Positions 1-10,634 of a stretch of 64,000 nt of DNA are shown piece after piece. The position numbers were made by a program, and so were the translations under genes. The first letter of the stretch is position 1, and each line of letters opens with the position of its first letter. The DNA comes from Bradyrhizobium australiense (GTDB lineage Bacteria; Pseudomonadota; Alphaproteobacteria; Rhizobiales; Xanthobacteraceae): contig NZ_JAAVLX010000005.1 in the NCBI RefSeq assembly GCF_013114825.1, positions 62,001 through 126,000 of the forward strand, in the 5' to 3' direction. The notes under the pieces were generated by a model. It saw only the letters and a program-made list of their open reading frames with translations, was not told where the DNA came from and made no database searches.

Positions 1-1
1 C

Positions 2-1222
2 GATCTGCCCGCGACTTTCGACGGCATCCGCCGCGCCGACGGACGGGTAGCGACGCGCAACTATATCGGCATCCTCACCTCGGTGAACTGCAGCGCCCAT
101 GTCGCCGGCATCGTCGCCGACATGTTCAAGAAAAACCCCTTTACTGGCGACAACCCGCTGGCCGATTTTCCGAACGTCGACGGCGTCGTCGCGCTGACCC
201 ACAAGACCGGTTGCGGCATGACGCAGGACGAACCTTTGGCGCTGCTGCGGCGGACGCTCGGCGGTTACGCGCGGCATGCGAATTTTTCCCATGTGGTCGT
301 GCTCGGGTTGGGCTGCGAGGTCAACCAGATCGGCGGGCTGATGCAGGAGCAAAAACTCGCCGGCCGCCTGCGCGCGATGGACATCCAGGAAGTCGGCGGT
401 ACCCGCAAGACGGTGGAAGCCGGCATTGCCTTCGTGAAGGAGGCGCTGTCCGACGCCAATAAAGTGAAGCGCGAGAAGGTCGCAGCCAGCGAACTGACGG
501 TAGCGCTGCAATGCGGCGGCTCCGATGGCTACTCCGGCGTCTCAGCCAATCCGGCGCTGGGTGCTGCGAGCGATCTGCTCGTGCGCCACGGCGGCACCGT
601 GATTCTCTCGGAAACGCCCGAGACCTACGGGGCCGAACATCTGCTGACCCGGCGCGCGGTGAGCCGCGAAGTCGGCGAGAAACTCGTCGGATTGATGCGC
701 TGGTGGGAGGAATACACCAGGCGTGAAGGCGCCGAGATGAACGCCAATCCGAGCCCGGGCAACAAGGCTGGCGGCCTCACCACGATCTTGGAAAAATCGC
801 TGGGCGCGATGGCCAAGGCCGGCAGCACCAATCTGGTCGACGTGCTCAACTATGCCGAGCCGATCACCAAGAAAGGTTTTGTGTTTATGGACACGCCTGG
901 CTACGACCCGGTCGCAGCCACGGGCCAAGTGGCGGGCGGCGCTAACTTGGTCTGCTTTACCACGGGGCGCGGTAGCGTGTTCGGCTGCAAACCCGCGCCC
1001 TCGATCAAGCTTGCGACCAACACGCCGATGTACAAGCGCATGGAAGACGACATGGACGTCAATTGCGGCACCATCCTGGATGGCGAGGAAACCGTGCAGC
1101 AATGTGGCCAGCGCATTTTCGACCTGATGCTGAAAACGGCGTCCGGCCAACCGACCAAGAGCGAAAGCTTCGATTTCGGCGGCGCCGAATTCGCGCCCTG
1201 GGTGCTTGGGGCTACCATGTAA
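2..1222 (+). CDS. UxaA/GarD-family sugar acid dehydratase, 5' end outside window
   Basis: This is the C-terminal part of an altronate/galactarate dehydratase-type enzyme, which removes water from a sugar acid in hexuronate or aldarate catabolism. The frame is open from base 2, and the first visible residues (DGRVATRNYIGIL) are a conserved family segment at the entry to the catalytic domain. Further family landmarks are HKTGCGM, GLGCEVNQ, LQCGGSDG, SETPE and the C-terminal CFTTGRGSVFG; the conserved cysteines fit the iron-dependent UxaA mechanism. About 406 residues are visible and the start lies upstream of the window. Altronate and galactarate dehydratases cannot be told apart from this part alone, so I give no symbol. 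It is followed by a palindromic repeat, so it probably ends its transcription unit. Confidence 0.85.
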   Translation, partial: DLPATFDGIRRADGRVATRNYIGILTSVNCSAHVAGIVADMFKKNPFTGDNPLADFPNVDGVVALTHKTGCGMTQDEPLALLRRTLGGYARHANFSHVVVLGLGCEVNQIGGLMQEQKLAGRLRAMDIQEVGGTRKTVEAGIAFVKEALSDANKVKREKVAASELTVALQCGGSDGYSGVSANPALGAASDLLVRHGGTVILSETPETYGAEHLLTRRAVSREVGEKLVGLMRWWEEYTRREGAEMNANPSPGNKAGGLTTILEKSLGAMAKAGSTNLVDVLNYAEPITKKGFVFMDTPGYDPVAATGQVAGGANLVCFTTGRGSVFGCKPAPSIKLATNTPMYKRMEDDMDVNCGTILDGEETVQQCGQRIFDLMLKTASGQPTKSESFDFGGAEFAPWVLGATM

Positions 1223-1230
1223 GGGGTTGT

Positions 1231-1357
1231 TCGTCATTCCGGAGCGATGCGCAGCATCGAACTACGGTGCGCAATTGCGCACCTGAGAATCTCGAGATTC
1301 CCCGATGCGCAATTGCGCATCTGAGGTCTGGTCCTTCGGAATCATCCCGGAATGACG
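1231..1357. repeat. Dispersed palindromic repeat element (Bradyrhizobium type)
   Basis: The ends are imperfect inverted copies (CGTCATTCCGG at 1232 and CCGGAATGACG ending near 1357). Inside lie three perfect palindromes: GGTGCGCAATTGCGCACC at 1266-1283, GAATCTCGAGATTC at 1287-1300 and GATGCGCAATTGCGCATC at 1304-1321. From general knowledge, intergenic elements with GTCATTCCGG ends and a central CTCGAG occur many times in Bradyrhizobium and Rhodopseudomonas genomes. No coding capacity is evident. Confidence 0.75.
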
Positions 1358-1463
1358 ACGTCAAACATCCGCACTTCCCATAGGCACGCCGTGCCCGTTG
1401 TTAGTGCTTGATCCCATCCGGAACCGGTGTTCTGCTTAAAAAAGCCGCTGGAGTCTCCGGTCC

Positions 1464-4400
1464 GTGTCGATCTTCGTCGCACTACACCATGTCACGCACT
1501 ACAAATACGACCGGCCGATCGACCTCGGCCCGCAGACTGTTCGCCTGCGCCCGGCGCCGCATACGCGCACGCCGATCCTGAGCTATTCGCTTAAAGTCAC
1601 GCCATCCAATCATTTCGTGAACTGGCAGCAGGATCCGCAGGGCAACTGGCTGGCGCGATTCGTGTTTCCGGAGAAGGCGATCGAACTGAAGATCGAAGTC
1701 GACTTCACCGCGCAGATGACGGTGGTCAATCCCTTCGATTTCTTCGTCGAGCCCTACGCCAACTCCTTTCCGTTCCAGTACACAGCCGATCTCAAGACCG
1801 AACTCGCGCCCTATCTCGTCACCGCGGAGCAGGGACCGTTGTTCGCGGCTTACTTAAAGGAGATTCCGCGCGAGGCCGAGAGCACCGTTAATTTCCTGGT
1901 CGAGCTCAACGCGCAGCTTCAGAAGAAGATCAAGTATGTCATCCGCATGGAGCCGGGTATTCAGACGCCGGAAGAGACGCTGGCCTGCGGCTCCGGATCG
2001 TGCCGCGACTCGGCTTGGTTGTTGATCCAGATTTTTCGCCACCTCGGCCTCGCGGCGCGCTTCGTCTCAGGCTATCTCATGCAGTTGCGTCCCGACATCG
2101 ATCCGGTCGAAGGCCCACGCGAGGTCGAAAGCGATTTTACCGATCTGCACGCCTGGGCGGAGGTCTATCTTCCCGGCGCCGGCTGGATCGGGTTCGACGT
2201 CACCTCGGGCATGCTGACGGGCGAGGGGCACATTCCCGTCGCCGCCACGCCGCACTACCGCTCGGCAGCGCCGATCTCGGGCAGCGCCGGCTTCGCCAAT
2301 GTCGAATTCGGCTTCGAGATGAGCGTCAAACGCATCCGCGAGGCGCCGCGGATCACGCGGCCGTTCTCCGACGAATCCTGGGCGCGTCTCGATCGTCTGG
2401 GCGAGCAGGTCGATGCCGATCTCCAAGCAGACGATGTGCGGCTGACCATGGGCGGCGAGCCGACCTTTGTCTCCGTCGACGATCTGGAATCGCCGGAATG
2501 GAACATTGCCGCCATCGGCCCGACCAAGCAGGCGTTGGCGGATGAGCTGATTCGAAAGTTGCGTGCGCGTTTCGCGCCGGGCGGGTTACTGCATTACGGG
2601 CAGGGCAAATGGTATCCGGGCGAAAGCCTGCCGCGCTGGGCCTTCGGCCTTTACTGGCGCAAGGACGGCGTGCCGATCTGGAAGAATGCCGATCTCATTG
2701 CGAAGATCGAAAACCCTCACAAAGCCGATATCGCCGACGCCCGGCAACTGATGGAAGGCGTCGCGAAGCGGCTCGGCCTCGATAATGAGTATCTGATGCC
2801 GGCCTATGAAGACCCCGTGCATTGGCTGCAAAAGGAAGCAGCACTTCCGGTCAACGTCGACCCCGGCGACTCCAAGCTGTCCGATCCCGAAGAACGATCA
2901 CGCATGGCGCGGGTATTCGATGAAGGGCTCGATAAGCCAAAAGGATTCGTGCTGCCGATCCAGCATGCGGACGCCGATGGTCCAGGCTGGATCAGCGAGC
3001 GTTGGCAGCTTCGGCGGACCCATTTGTTTCTGATACCGGGCGATTCCCCGCTAGGGCTCCGGCTGCCGATGGCGTCGCTGCCGCATGTTCCGCCGGAAGA
3101 ATATCCTTATGTCGTCGAGCAGGATCCGATGGATGCGCGGCTGGAGCTGGCGGCCGAAGACAAGGATGCCACCGCGGGAGGCGTGCCAACAAAGCCTGTG
3201 CAGAAACCAAAACCCAAACCCAAGCCGGTGCGCACGGCAGCCTCAGTCGAAATCCGCGACGGCGCGTTGTGCGCCTTCATGCCGCCGGTCGAGAAGCTCG
3301 AACACTATCTCGACCTGATCGCAGCGGTCGAGGCGACGGCCGAAGAGTTGCAAATACCGGTTCACGTCGAAGGCTATGGGCCGCCCTATGATCCGCGCAT
3401 CGAGGTGATCAGGGTGACGCCCGACCCCGGCGTGATCGAGATCAACGTCCAGCCGGCGCAAAACTGGCGCGAGGCGGTCGACATTACCTTCGGCCTCTAT
3501 GAAGACGCCGCCAAGATACGCCTCGGCGCCAACCGTTTTCTCGTCGATGGGCGCCATACCGGTACCGGCGGCGGCAACCATGTCGTGGTTGGCGGTTCGA
3601 CGCCGCAGGATTCACCGTTCCTGCGCCGCCCTGATCTGCTCAAGAGCCTGGTGCTGTACTGGCAGCGCCATCCGTCGCTGTCCTATTTGTTTTCCGGCAT
3701 GTTCATCGGCCCAACCAGCCAGGCGCCGCGCATTGACGAGGCACGCCATGACGGACTTTATGAGCTGGAGATCGCGCTGGCGCACGTGCCGTCGCCCGAT
3801 GTCGAGGCCCCGCTATGGCTGGTCGATCGGCTGTTCCGGCATATCCTCGTGGATATCACCGGCAATACCCATCGCGCCGAAATCTGCATCGACAAGCTCT
3901 ATTCGCCCGATGGCCCGACCGGCCGCCTCGGGCTGGTCGAATTCCGCGCGCTCGAAATGCCGCCTGATCCCAGGATGTCGCTGGCGCAGCAGCTTCTAAT
4001 CCGCGCGCTGATCGCAAAGCTCTGGCGCGAGCCGCAGCAGGGCAAGTTCGTACGCTGGGGCACCGCGCTGCACGATCGCTTCATGCTGCCCCATTTCCTG
4101 TGGGAGGATTTTCTGGGCGTGCTCGATGAGCTCAGGCAATCCGGCTACGGGTTCTCGCCGGAATGGTACTCCGCCCAGCTCGAATTCCGCTTTCCGGTGT
4201 TCGGTCGCGTCCACCACGGCGGTGTCGCGCTGGAACTGCGCCAGGCGTTGGAGCCCTGGCATGTGCTTGGTGAGGAGGGCTCGGCCGGCGGCACCGTGCG
4301 CTATGTCGATTCTTCCGTGGAGCGTCTGCAGGTCAAGGCCTCAGGTTTTATCGAAGGCCGCCACGTCGTGACCTGCAACGGCAGGCGGATGCCGATGACA

Positions 4401-4739
4401 CCTACCGGCCGCTCGGGCGAGGCGGTCGCCGCCGTCCGCTTCAAGGCCTGGCAGCCGGCCTCGGGGCTGCATCCGACCATCCCGGTTCACGCGCCGCTGA
4501 CGTTTGACTTGATTGATAGCTGGAACGGCCGCTCGCTCGGCGGCTGCGTCTACCACGTCGCCCATCCCGGCGGTCGCAACTACGACACCAAGCCGGTCAA
4601 TTCCTACGAGGCGGAAGCGCGGCGGTTGGCCCGGTTTCAGGATCACGGCCACACCCCTGGCCGAATCGAGCCGCCGCCCGAGGAACGCACAATTGAATTC
4701 CCTTTGACGCTCGACTTGAGGACGCCGCTCCTGATCTAA
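1464..4739 (+). CDS. Transglutaminase-like protein with C-terminal DUF2126 domain (1091 aa)
   Basis: A large two-part protein with no signal peptide, probably cytoplasmic. The N-terminal third is a bacterial transglutaminase N-domain plus a papain-like core with a complete triad: Cys180 in [11 protein letters not shown], His229 in LHAWAEV and Asp245 in GWIGFDV. From about residue 300 the chain matches the DUF2126 region. A Lys/Pro-rich linker ([12 protein letters not shown]) near residues 577-590 divides that region. The start is GTG at 1464, just after a weak GGAG. It heads a three-gene operon, with 28 bp before the ATP-grasp/alpha-E gene. The fold predicts a peptidase, amidase or cross-linking activity on a peptide made by the ATP-grasp partner; the actual substrate is not known to me. 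Confidence 0.88.
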   Translation: MSIFVALHHVTHYKYDRPIDLGPQTVRLRPAPHTRTPILSYSLKVTPSNHFVNWQQDPQGNWLARFVFPEKAIELKIEVDFTAQMTVVNPFDFFVEPYANSFPFQYTADLKTELAPYLVTAEQGPLFAAYLKEIPREAESTVNFLVELNAQLQKKIKYVIRMEPGIQTPEETLACGSGSCRDSAWLLIQIFRHLGLAARFVSGYLMQLRPDIDPVEGPREVESDFTDLHAWAEVYLPGAGWIGFDVTSGMLTGEGHIPVAATPHYRSAAPISGSAGFANVEFGFEMSVKRIREAPRITRPFSDESWARLDRLGEQVDADLQADDVRLTMGGEPTFVSVDDLESPEWNIAAIGPTKQALADELIRKLRARFAPGGLLHYGQGKWYPGESLPRWAFGLYWRKDGVPIWKNADLIAKIENPHKADIADARQLMEGVAKRLGLDNEYLMPAYEDPVHWLQKEAALPVNVDPGDSKLSDPEERSRMARVFDEGLDKPKGFVLPIQHADADGPGWISERWQLRRTHLFLIPGDSPLGLRLPMASLPHVPPEEYPYVVEQDPMDARLELAAEDKDATAGGVPTKPVQKPKPKPKPVRTAASVEIRDGALCAFMPPVEKLEHYLDLIAAVEATAEELQIPVHVEGYGPPYDPRIEVIRVTPDPGVIEINVQPAQNWREAVDITFGLYEDAAKIRLGANRFLVDGRHTGTGGGNHVVVGGSTPQDSPFLRRPDLLKSLVLYWQRHPSLSYLFSGMFIGPTSQAPRIDEARHDGLYELEIALAHVPSPDVEAPLWLVDRLFRHILVDITGNTHRAEICIDKLYSPDGPTGRLGLVEFRALEMPPDPRMSLAQQLLIRALIAKLWREPQQGKFVRWGTALHDRFMLPHFLWEDFLGVLDELRQSGYGFSPEWYSAQLEFRFPVFGRVHHGGVALELRQALEPWHVLGEEGSAGGTVRYVDSSVERLQVKASGFIEGRHVVTCNGRRMPMTPTGRSGEAVAAVRFKAWQPASGLHPTIPVHAPLTFDLIDSWNGRSLGGCVYHVAHPGGRNYDTKPVNSYEAEARRLARFQDHGHTPGRIEPPPEERTIEFPLTLDLRTPLLI

Positions 4740-4767
4740 TCGGGAGCGACGATCTCGGGGAATCGGA

Positions 4768-7278
4768 ATGTCAGGCCAAGGCAGCAATCAGGAGAGCAAG
4801 GCCCGTCCGGGTCAGCGCCGGATGGCGCAATGGACGCGCGATTATGCGCGGCTGCCCGGCATTCCCGACGAATATATCGGGCCTGACGGAGCGCCGCGGG
4901 CGGCCTGGGCCCGTTTCTTCGATGCCTTTGCGGCGCTTTCACCTGTTGATATCGAGCGGCGTTTCGCCTCCGCTGACCGCCATCTGCGCGAGGCCGGCGT
5001 CACCTATCGCGCGCCCGGCGAAACCGCCGACCGGCTGTGGCCGCTCAGCCATCTGCCGCTGATTATCGACGAGGCCGACTGGCAGCAACTGACCTCGGGC
5101 ATCGCGCAGCGCGCCCAATTATTGGAAATGATCCTGCGCGATCTCTATGGCGAGGGCCGGCTGGTCACCGAGGGCGCGGTACCCGCGGCCGCGATTGCCG
5201 GCAGCAACGAATATCTGCGCGCCGTCTGCGGCGTCAAACCGCCCGGCGGGCGTCATCTCCATTTCTATGCCGCCGATGTCGGTCGCGGCCCGGACGGGCG
5301 CTGGTGGGTGCTGAACGACCGCACCCAGGCGCCGTCGGGCGCCGGTTACGCGCTGGAAAATCGCCTGGTGCTGTCGCGCGCTTTTTCCAATCTCTACAAA
5401 TCGATGAACGTCGAGCGCGTCGCGCCGTTCTTCGAGGCGTTCCGCGATTCGCTTCGGGCCAGCGCCGACCGCGATGAGCCGCGGATCGGCTTGCTGACGC
5501 CGGGGGCCTTCAGCGAAACCTATTTCGAGCACGCCACACTGGCGCGCTATCTCGGCTTTCTCCTGGTCGAGGGCGACGATCTCGCCGTCAGCGGCGACCG
5601 CATCCATATCCGCACCGTTGCCGGGTTGAAGCGGCTCGATGTGCTGCTGCGCCGGGTCGATTCCAATTTTCTCGATCCGCTCGAGCTTGATGCCTCGTCG
5701 CATCTCGGCGTGCCCGGCCTGATCGACGTGCTGCGCAAAAACGGCGTCGTCGTCGCCAATATGCCGGGCTCCGGCGTGCTGGAGGCGAGGGCACTGCTCG
5801 GATTCCTGCCGAGCCTGTGCCGGCGCCTGCTTGGCGAGAATCTGATCATGCCGCACATCGCGACCTGGTGGTGCGGCCAGAAATCCGCGCGCGAGGAAGT
5901 GCTGTCGCGGCTGGAGGATTTCGTCATCGAGGGTGCCTATGGCCGCGTCGTTCCGGGCTTTTCCAGCCATGCGCCGGTCCTCGCTGGCGAGCTGCCGGCA
6001 GCCGAGCGCGACCGGCTCCGGCAGGCGATCACCGACCGCGGCATCGACTATGTCGGACAGGAACTGGTGCGCCTGTCGACCACGCCGGTGTGGGAGCAGG
6101 GCCGGATCACGCCGCGCCCGTTCGTGCTCCGGGTGTTTGCCGCAGCGACTCCGCAAGGCTGGACCATCATGCCTGGCGGTTTCTGCCGGATTGCCGAAAA
6201 GGGGGATGCCCGTGCGGTGTCGATGGGTGACGGCGTGCGGTCGGCAGATGTCTGGGTAGTATCCGACAAGGCCGTAGCGTCGGCGACGCTGTTGCCTGGC
6301 GCCGACACTGTGCGGATCAGGCGGATCGCCGGCGTGGTGCCGAGCCGTGCCGCGGACAATTTGTTCTGGCTCGGCCGCTATCTCGAGCGCGCCGAGGCGA
6401 CGCTGCGGCTGATCCGCGCGCTCGGCACCTCGACGCGCGATCCGGCCAAGGGAGTGTCAACCGCGCTGCATTCGATCGAGCGTATCCAGCGGATTCTAGT
6501 GACCTGGGGCGCCACCTCGCAGACGACGCGGACCAACCCGGCGCGGGTGATCGCCGAGGCGCTGCAGAGCGAGGAGAAGTTCGGTTCGGCGCTTTCATTG
6601 GTGCGATCGGTGCAGCGCACTGCGAGTTCGCTGCGCGAGCGGCTGTCGCCCGACGCCTGGCATATCATCACTGAGATGGTGGAACGCCTTGCGCTGCAGG
6701 TCGACGATGACGACAGCATTGTCAGTGCCGCCGAACTGACGCTGCAGGAGTTGGCGAGCCTTGCTGGTCTTGCGCAGGAGAACATGAACCGCGCCGCCGG
6801 CTGGCGCTTCCTCGACATGGGCCGCCGCGTCGAGCGCGCCATCAACACCGCGCGGTTGGCGCGGCAGTTCGCCTATGACGAAGCGGGCGAGGAAGACCTC
6901 GACGTGCTGTTGACGCTGGTGGATTGCCAGATCACCTACCGCTCGCGCTATCTGGTCGGGCCGGCGCTGGCGCCGGTGCGCGACCTCGCCGTGCTCGACC
7001 CTTATAATCCACGCTCGGTCGCCTTCCAGGTCGCAGCACTCAACGACCACATCGCGGCGCTGCCAAGCCTGAAGGAACACGGCTTGATTGAGCGGCCACA
7101 GCGGCTGGCCGTGGCGCTGCAGGCGACGCTGACGACGGCGGAGGCCGCCACGCTTGATGTCACAACCTTGTTCGCGCTCGAACAGTCTCTGCTCAATCTC
7201 GCCGACGCAATCGGCCTGCATTATTTCCCGCACGGGCCGCATGCGAGCCGGCCGGAGAAGCTGACAGGCCTTGCGTGA
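4768..7278 (+). CDS. Circularly permuted ATP-grasp fused to alpha-E domain (836 aa)
   Basis: Residues about 1-510 match the circularly permuted type 2 ATP-grasp family (DUF404/DUF407). Landmarks are GAPRAAWARF, WWVLNDRTQAPSG and TWWCGQKSAREEV, followed by MPGGFCRIA. From about residue 525 (AADNLFWLGRYLERAE) to the end is the mostly helical alpha-E domain (DUF403). ATP-grasp enzymes of this type are predicted to join carboxylates to amines, giving peptide-like products; alpha-E is a dedicated partner that is often a separate gene, so this is a fusion form. ATG 4768 is preceded by GGGGAATCGG. It overlaps the next gene by 4 bp (GTGA), implying translational coupling. The assignment to the families is firm; the product is unknown. 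Confidence 0.9.
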   Translation: MSGQGSNQESKARPGQRRMAQWTRDYARLPGIPDEYIGPDGAPRAAWARFFDAFAALSPVDIERRFASADRHLREAGVTYRAPGETADRLWPLSHLPLIIDEADWQQLTSGIAQRAQLLEMILRDLYGEGRLVTEGAVPAAAIAGSNEYLRAVCGVKPPGGRHLHFYAADVGRGPDGRWWVLNDRTQAPSGAGYALENRLVLSRAFSNLYKSMNVERVAPFFEAFRDSLRASADRDEPRIGLLTPGAFSETYFEHATLARYLGFLLVEGDDLAVSGDRIHIRTVAGLKRLDVLLRRVDSNFLDPLELDASSHLGVPGLIDVLRKNGVVVANMPGSGVLEARALLGFLPSLCRRLLGENLIMPHIATWWCGQKSAREEVLSRLEDFVIEGAYGRVVPGFSSHAPVLAGELPAAERDRLRQAITDRGIDYVGQELVRLSTTPVWEQGRITPRPFVLRVFAAATPQGWTIMPGGFCRIAEKGDARAVSMGDGVRSADVWVVSDKAVASATLLPGADTVRIRRIAGVVPSRAADNLFWLGRYLERAEATLRLIRALGTSTRDPAKGVSTALHSIERIQRILVTWGATSQTTRTNPARVIAEALQSEEKFGSALSLVRSVQRTASSLRERLSPDAWHIITEMVERLALQVDDDDSIVSAAELTLQELASLAGLAQENMNRAAGWRFLDMGRRVERAINTARLARQFAYDEAGEEDLDVLLTLVDCQITYRSRYLVGPALAPVRDLAVLDPYNPRSVAFQVAALNDHIAALPSLKEHGLIERPQRLAVALQATLTTAEAATLDVTTLFALEQSLLNLADAIGLHYFPHGPHASRPEKLTGLA

Positions 7279-8153
7279 TCTACGACATCCGTCACGTCAC
7301 GACTTACGCCTACGAGAGCCCGGTGAGCTTTGCGCGGTGCTCCCTGCGGCTGGAGCCGCGGAGCGGCGACGGACAGCAATTGATTTCCCACGCGGTCGAG
7401 ATCCGGCCGCGGCCGGCCGCGCGCACGGTGCGGCAGGACTTTTTTGGAACCCATACCGAGAGCGTGCTGATCGAGACTGCGCATCGCAATTTGCGGATCG
7501 ATTCCCGTTCGCGGGTTTCGGTCTCGCGTCAGGCGCCTAGTCGCGCGGCACCCAGCCCGCCGTGGGAGCGCATCCGCGACGTGGCCTTCGAGGCTAGCAG
7601 CCTCGGCCCGGCCTCGCCGGTCGGATACGTCTTTGCAAGCTCGCTGGTGCCAGTACTGGCGCCGCTCACCGCCTATGCCGCGCCAAGCTTCCCGCCGGGC
7701 GGCGGCGTCCTCGCAGGCGCCCTCGACCTGATGCGCCGCATCCGCGGCGATTTCAGGTACGACCCCAAGGCGACCGTGATTTCGACGCCGCTCAGGGAAG
7801 TGTTCGAGAAGCGCCACGGCGTCTGCCAGGACTTTGCCCATGTGATGATTGCGGGCTTGCGCGGGCTCGGCCTGCCGGCGGCTTATGTCAGCGGCTATCT
7901 GCGCACCATTCCCCCCGCCGGCCAGCCGCGCCTGCAGGGCGCCGACGCCAGCCACGCCTGGGTTTCAGTCTGGTGCGGCGCCGAGCTCGGCTGGATCGGG
8001 TTCGATCCCACCAACGACCTCCTGGTCGAGGATGATCACATCATCCTGTCGATCGGCCGAGACTTCTCCGACGTCTCGCCGGTCGACGGCATCATCGTCG
8101 GATCGCCCAAGCAGAAGCTCAACGTCGCGGTGGACGTGCTCGTGGTGGAGTAG
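7275..8153 (+). CDS. Transglutaminase-like cysteine peptidase family protein (292 aa)
   Basis: A shorter transglutaminase-like protein made of an N-terminal beta domain (IYDIRHVTTYAYESPV) and the papain-like core. The triad is complete: Cys184 in HGVCQDFAH, His227 in SHAWVSVW and Asp244 in WIGFDPTN. There is no signal peptide or membrane segment. The start is GTG at 7275, overlapping the stop of the ATP-grasp/alpha-E gene. It shares only the core with the transglutaminase domain of the 1091-residue protein at the head of the operon, so the operon has two different transglutaminase-like enzymes on either side of one ligase. Proteolysis, amide hydrolysis or cross-linking of the ligase product are all possible roles. 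Confidence 0.88.
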   Translation: MIYDIRHVTTYAYESPVSFARCSLRLEPRSGDGQQLISHAVEIRPRPAARTVRQDFFGTHTESVLIETAHRNLRIDSRSRVSVSRQAPSRAAPSPPWERIRDVAFEASSLGPASPVGYVFASSLVPVLAPLTAYAAPSFPPGGGVLAGALDLMRRIRGDFRYDPKATVISTPLREVFEKRHGVCQDFAHVMIAGLRGLGLPAAYVSGYLRTIPPAGQPRLQGADASHAWVSVWCGAELGWIGFDPTNDLLVEDDHIILSIGRDFSDVSPVDGIIVGSPKQKLNVAVDVLVVE

Positions 8154-8180
8154 GTCGAATGGCGGCCGCGGGGAAACTGC

Positions 8181-8307
8181 GCTCCCTCTCCCGCTTGCGG
8201 GGAGGGCTGGGGTGGGGGGCCGCCGCGAGTCACAACGTTCGTGTGGAGAGAGTTTCCCCACCCGCATCGCATCTTGCGATGCGATGCGACCTCCGCAAGC
8301 GAGAGGT
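8181..8307. repeat. Intergenic repeat with long imperfect inverted arms
   Basis: The outer arms, CCTCTCCCGCTTGCGG near 8185 and CCGCAAGCGAGAGG at 8293-8306, are near-perfect inverted copies. A perfect 8-bp hairpin (GCATCGCA, loop TCT, TGCGATGC) lies at 8264-8282. The composition and the phrase CCTCTCCCGCTTGCGG are typical of a dispersed element of rhizobial genomes (general knowledge). It lies between the convergent transglutaminase and chemoreceptor genes and may also act as a terminator. Confidence 0.6.
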
Positions 8308-8330
8308 TAAAGCCACTGCGCCGACAGAGC

Positions 8331-10037
8331 TCAGGTACCTGTCTTGCGCATCTGCTCGGACGAATCCGCGCGCAGATTGCGGAAGAATTTTTCGACCTCA
8401 CGGGACAGCGTCTCGGCGGTCGCGGTCAGTTCGCTGGATGCGGTGAGAACGGAAGCCGCTGCCGTGCTGGTCGTGCCGATGGCGTCGCTGAGCGAGCCGA
8501 TGTTGACCACCAGCGTTCCGTTGCCCTGCGCCGCCAATTGCGCATTCGACGATATCTCGCGGGTTGCCGAATCCTGCTGCTCGATCGCGCTGGCAATGAT
8601 GGAAGTTACCTCGTTGATCTCGCGCACCGCGTTGCCGATCTCACGCACCGCTTCGACGGAGGTTTTGGTCGACGTCTGGATCAAGCCGACGTTCTGGCCG
8701 ATTTCGGCGGTCGCCTTGGCGGTCTGCTCGGCCAGCGCCTTGACCTCGTGGGCGACCACGGCGAAGCCGCGGCCGGCATCGCCGGCTCGCGCGGCTTCGA
8801 TGGTCGCGTTGAGCGCCAGGAGATTGGTCTGCTCGGCGATCGCCTGGATCAGGTTGAGCACGCCGTCGATGCGCTGGGTCGCAGCCGCCAGCCCCTCGAT
8901 TTCGGCGACCGATTTCTCGGTGCGCTGGCCCGCCTGCTCGACGGCGCTGGCCGATTGGCGCACCTGGCGGCCGATTTCCTCGACCGACGCGGAAAGCTCC
9001 TCGGCGGCGCTGGCGACGGCAGAAACGTTGCTGGACGCCTGCTCGGTCGCGCTCGAAGCGGCCACCGCGCGTCCGTTCGCATCCGACGCGACGCTGGCGA
9101 TGGTCTGCGCGGTGCCGCGCATCGCGGTCGCATTGTCGGTGACCGCGCGCAGCACGCCGCCGATCGCTTCCCGGAAGGCATCGACCGAGGCTTCGATATG
9201 GCGGGTGCGCTCGTCGCGCGCTTTTGAATCCTCGAGCACCTGTGAATTGAGGTTGCGGTTGTGATCCATTGCTTCCTGGAAGATCTTGATGGCGCGGGCG
9301 AGTGCGCCGATTTCGTCGGCGCGTTCGGTATGCGGAACCTCGACGCCCTCGGCGCCGTCGGCGACTTGTTTGATGGTGGACGTGATGATCGAAAGCGGAC
9401 GGGCAATCGAGCGCGCGATGATCAGGATGCCAATGACGACCACCGCCAGCGCCATGACGCCGAGGGCGGTCAGCACAAAAGCCATCGTGTGGTTGGTATC
9501 GGTTTGTTGCGCCAGCTTCTTGCTGCGTTCGGCATAGACCTTGGAAAGCGCCTCGAGATCCTTGTTCAGCGCGGTGCGCACTTGGCGGTTGGCGTCGTTG
9601 TCGCCCCATTCACGTCCGGCAGCCCCGTTGATCTCGACGCCGCGGCGAACCAGTTCCTTGCGGAAGTCGACGAACTGTTCGATGCGCTTCTTGAAGGTAG
9701 CGAACTGCTGGGCGTCATCGGCCTGAACCAACGCTTCCCAGCTCTTGACTACGTCGAGAATGCGCTCATTGAACTTGAGCAGTCCATCGCCGTATTTCTT
9801 CACCACCGCCGGTTCGCTCGACATGTAGATGCCGCGGGATTCCATCACGACCGCATAGACCAGCGAATTGATGCGCTCGACATTGAGCGCGGCGCGGCTG
9901 GCGATCGAGACCGCTTCGGTGAGTTCGGCGTTCTGGCGGGTGTTGTAGTCGGACAAGGCCGTGATCGCGGCGACGAGCACGGCGACCAGCGCGAAAATCG
10001 AATACAACTTGGCTGCAAGCGAAAACCGGAATGCCAT
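8331..10037 (-). CDS. Methyl-accepting chemotaxis protein (568 aa)
   Basis: A transmembrane chemoreceptor that signals through CheW/CheA. The chain begins [13 protein letters not shown] with a first membrane helix at about residues 12-30. A periplasmic sensor of roughly 150-160 residues follows, then a second helix ([18 protein letters not shown]) and a HAMP segment ([18 protein letters not shown]). The long cytoplasmic coiled coil carries the conserved hairpin [19 protein letters not shown] chose ATG 10037, where the membrane-targeting sequence begins; an in-frame codon at 10085 would add 16 residues that look unlike a receptor start. The sensor domain resembles four-helix-bundle types, but the ligand cannot be read. 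It stands alone with no che genes nearby. Confidence 0.92.
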   Translation of the reverse strand: MAFRFSLAAKLYSIFALVAVLVAAITALSDYNTRQNAELTEAVSIASRAALNVERINSLVYAVVMESRGIYMSSEPAVVKKYGDGLLKFNERILDVVKSWEALVQADDAQQFATFKKRIEQFVDFRKELVRRGVEINGAAGREWGDNDANRQVRTALNKDLEALSKVYAERSKKLAQQTDTNHTMAFVLTALGVMALAVVVIGILIIARSIARPLSIITSTIKQVADGAEGVEVPHTERADEIGALARAIKIFQEAMDHNRNLNSQVLEDSKARDERTRHIEASVDAFREAIGGVLRAVTDNATAMRGTAQTIASVASDANGRAVAASSATEQASSNVSAVASAAEELSASVEEIGRQVRQSASAVEQAGQRTEKSVAEIEGLAAATQRIDGVLNLIQAIAEQTNLLALNATIEAARAGDAGRGFAVVAHEVKALAEQTAKATAEIGQNVGLIQTSTKTSVEAVREIGNAVREINEVTSIIASAIEQQDSATREISSNAQLAAQGNGTLVVNIGSLSDAIGTTSTAAASVLTASSELTATAETLSREVEKFFRNLRADSSEQMRKTGT

Positions 10038-10634
10038 GGCGCCACCAAAACGAGTGCGGTATTTGCAATTCAGCCGTATCGGCACGCGGTGTGGATCCAG
10101 CGAATGCCGTCAGCTTGGATAAAGTGTGCTGAATTTTGATGGAGAATGTCTTAACGCGCGAAGTTCATCAGGCTGCAACCAATACTAATCATCAAATTGT
10201 TTCAGGTAGTTACGGGATTAGAGCGGACGGGCCGCGCTGGGAAAATTCGCCAGCACTGCGCGACTGGAACGGGCGCAGCCATGCCGGTGCAATTGCAGGT
10301 GGCTGTTGCGGAAGACGACGCCGGTCCCTGGACCACCCAGCCAGACGAACGGGGCCCGCCATGACGGGCAACCCCGCGCTCGGCGCACGTCAATCTGTCA
10401 CGGCAACCCCACAACCGAAAGTAGCTTCAGCCAGCTTCCGCCATCGAGAAGGCTTCTCACCAAGCGCAATCCGCTTGGGCAAGCATTTCTGCAGCGAATC
10501 AAGTTAGACACCGAGCAAGGCGACAGAACTTGGTCGAGTTGGTCTTGCCGGGCGGCAACAATCGGTCGCTCCAATCGTCATGTGACGTCTGCAGAAGACG
10601 CCACTCTTTCGCTTATCCGTGAGAATTGGGACTC
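10038..10634. other. Long intergenic stretch, nothing recognised
   Basis: About 600 bases separate the divergent chemoreceptor and membrane-protein genes. Short open frames here lack ribosome sites and recognisable products. The segment presumably holds both promoters; I see no strong hairpin, repeat or RNA gene. Confidence 0.5.

Noticed and set aside
1063..1383. 106-residue frame running from the dehydratase into the repeat
   Set aside because: It is out of frame within the dehydratase and continues through the palindromic repeat.
9261..10139. 292-residue plus-strand frame over the chemoreceptor
   Set aside because: Overlaps a clear chemoreceptor on the other strand and has no recognisable sequence.
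10136..10507. Short plus-strand frames between the chemoreceptor and membrane protein genes
   Set aside because: No family, no ribosome site, and atypical composition for a real gene.
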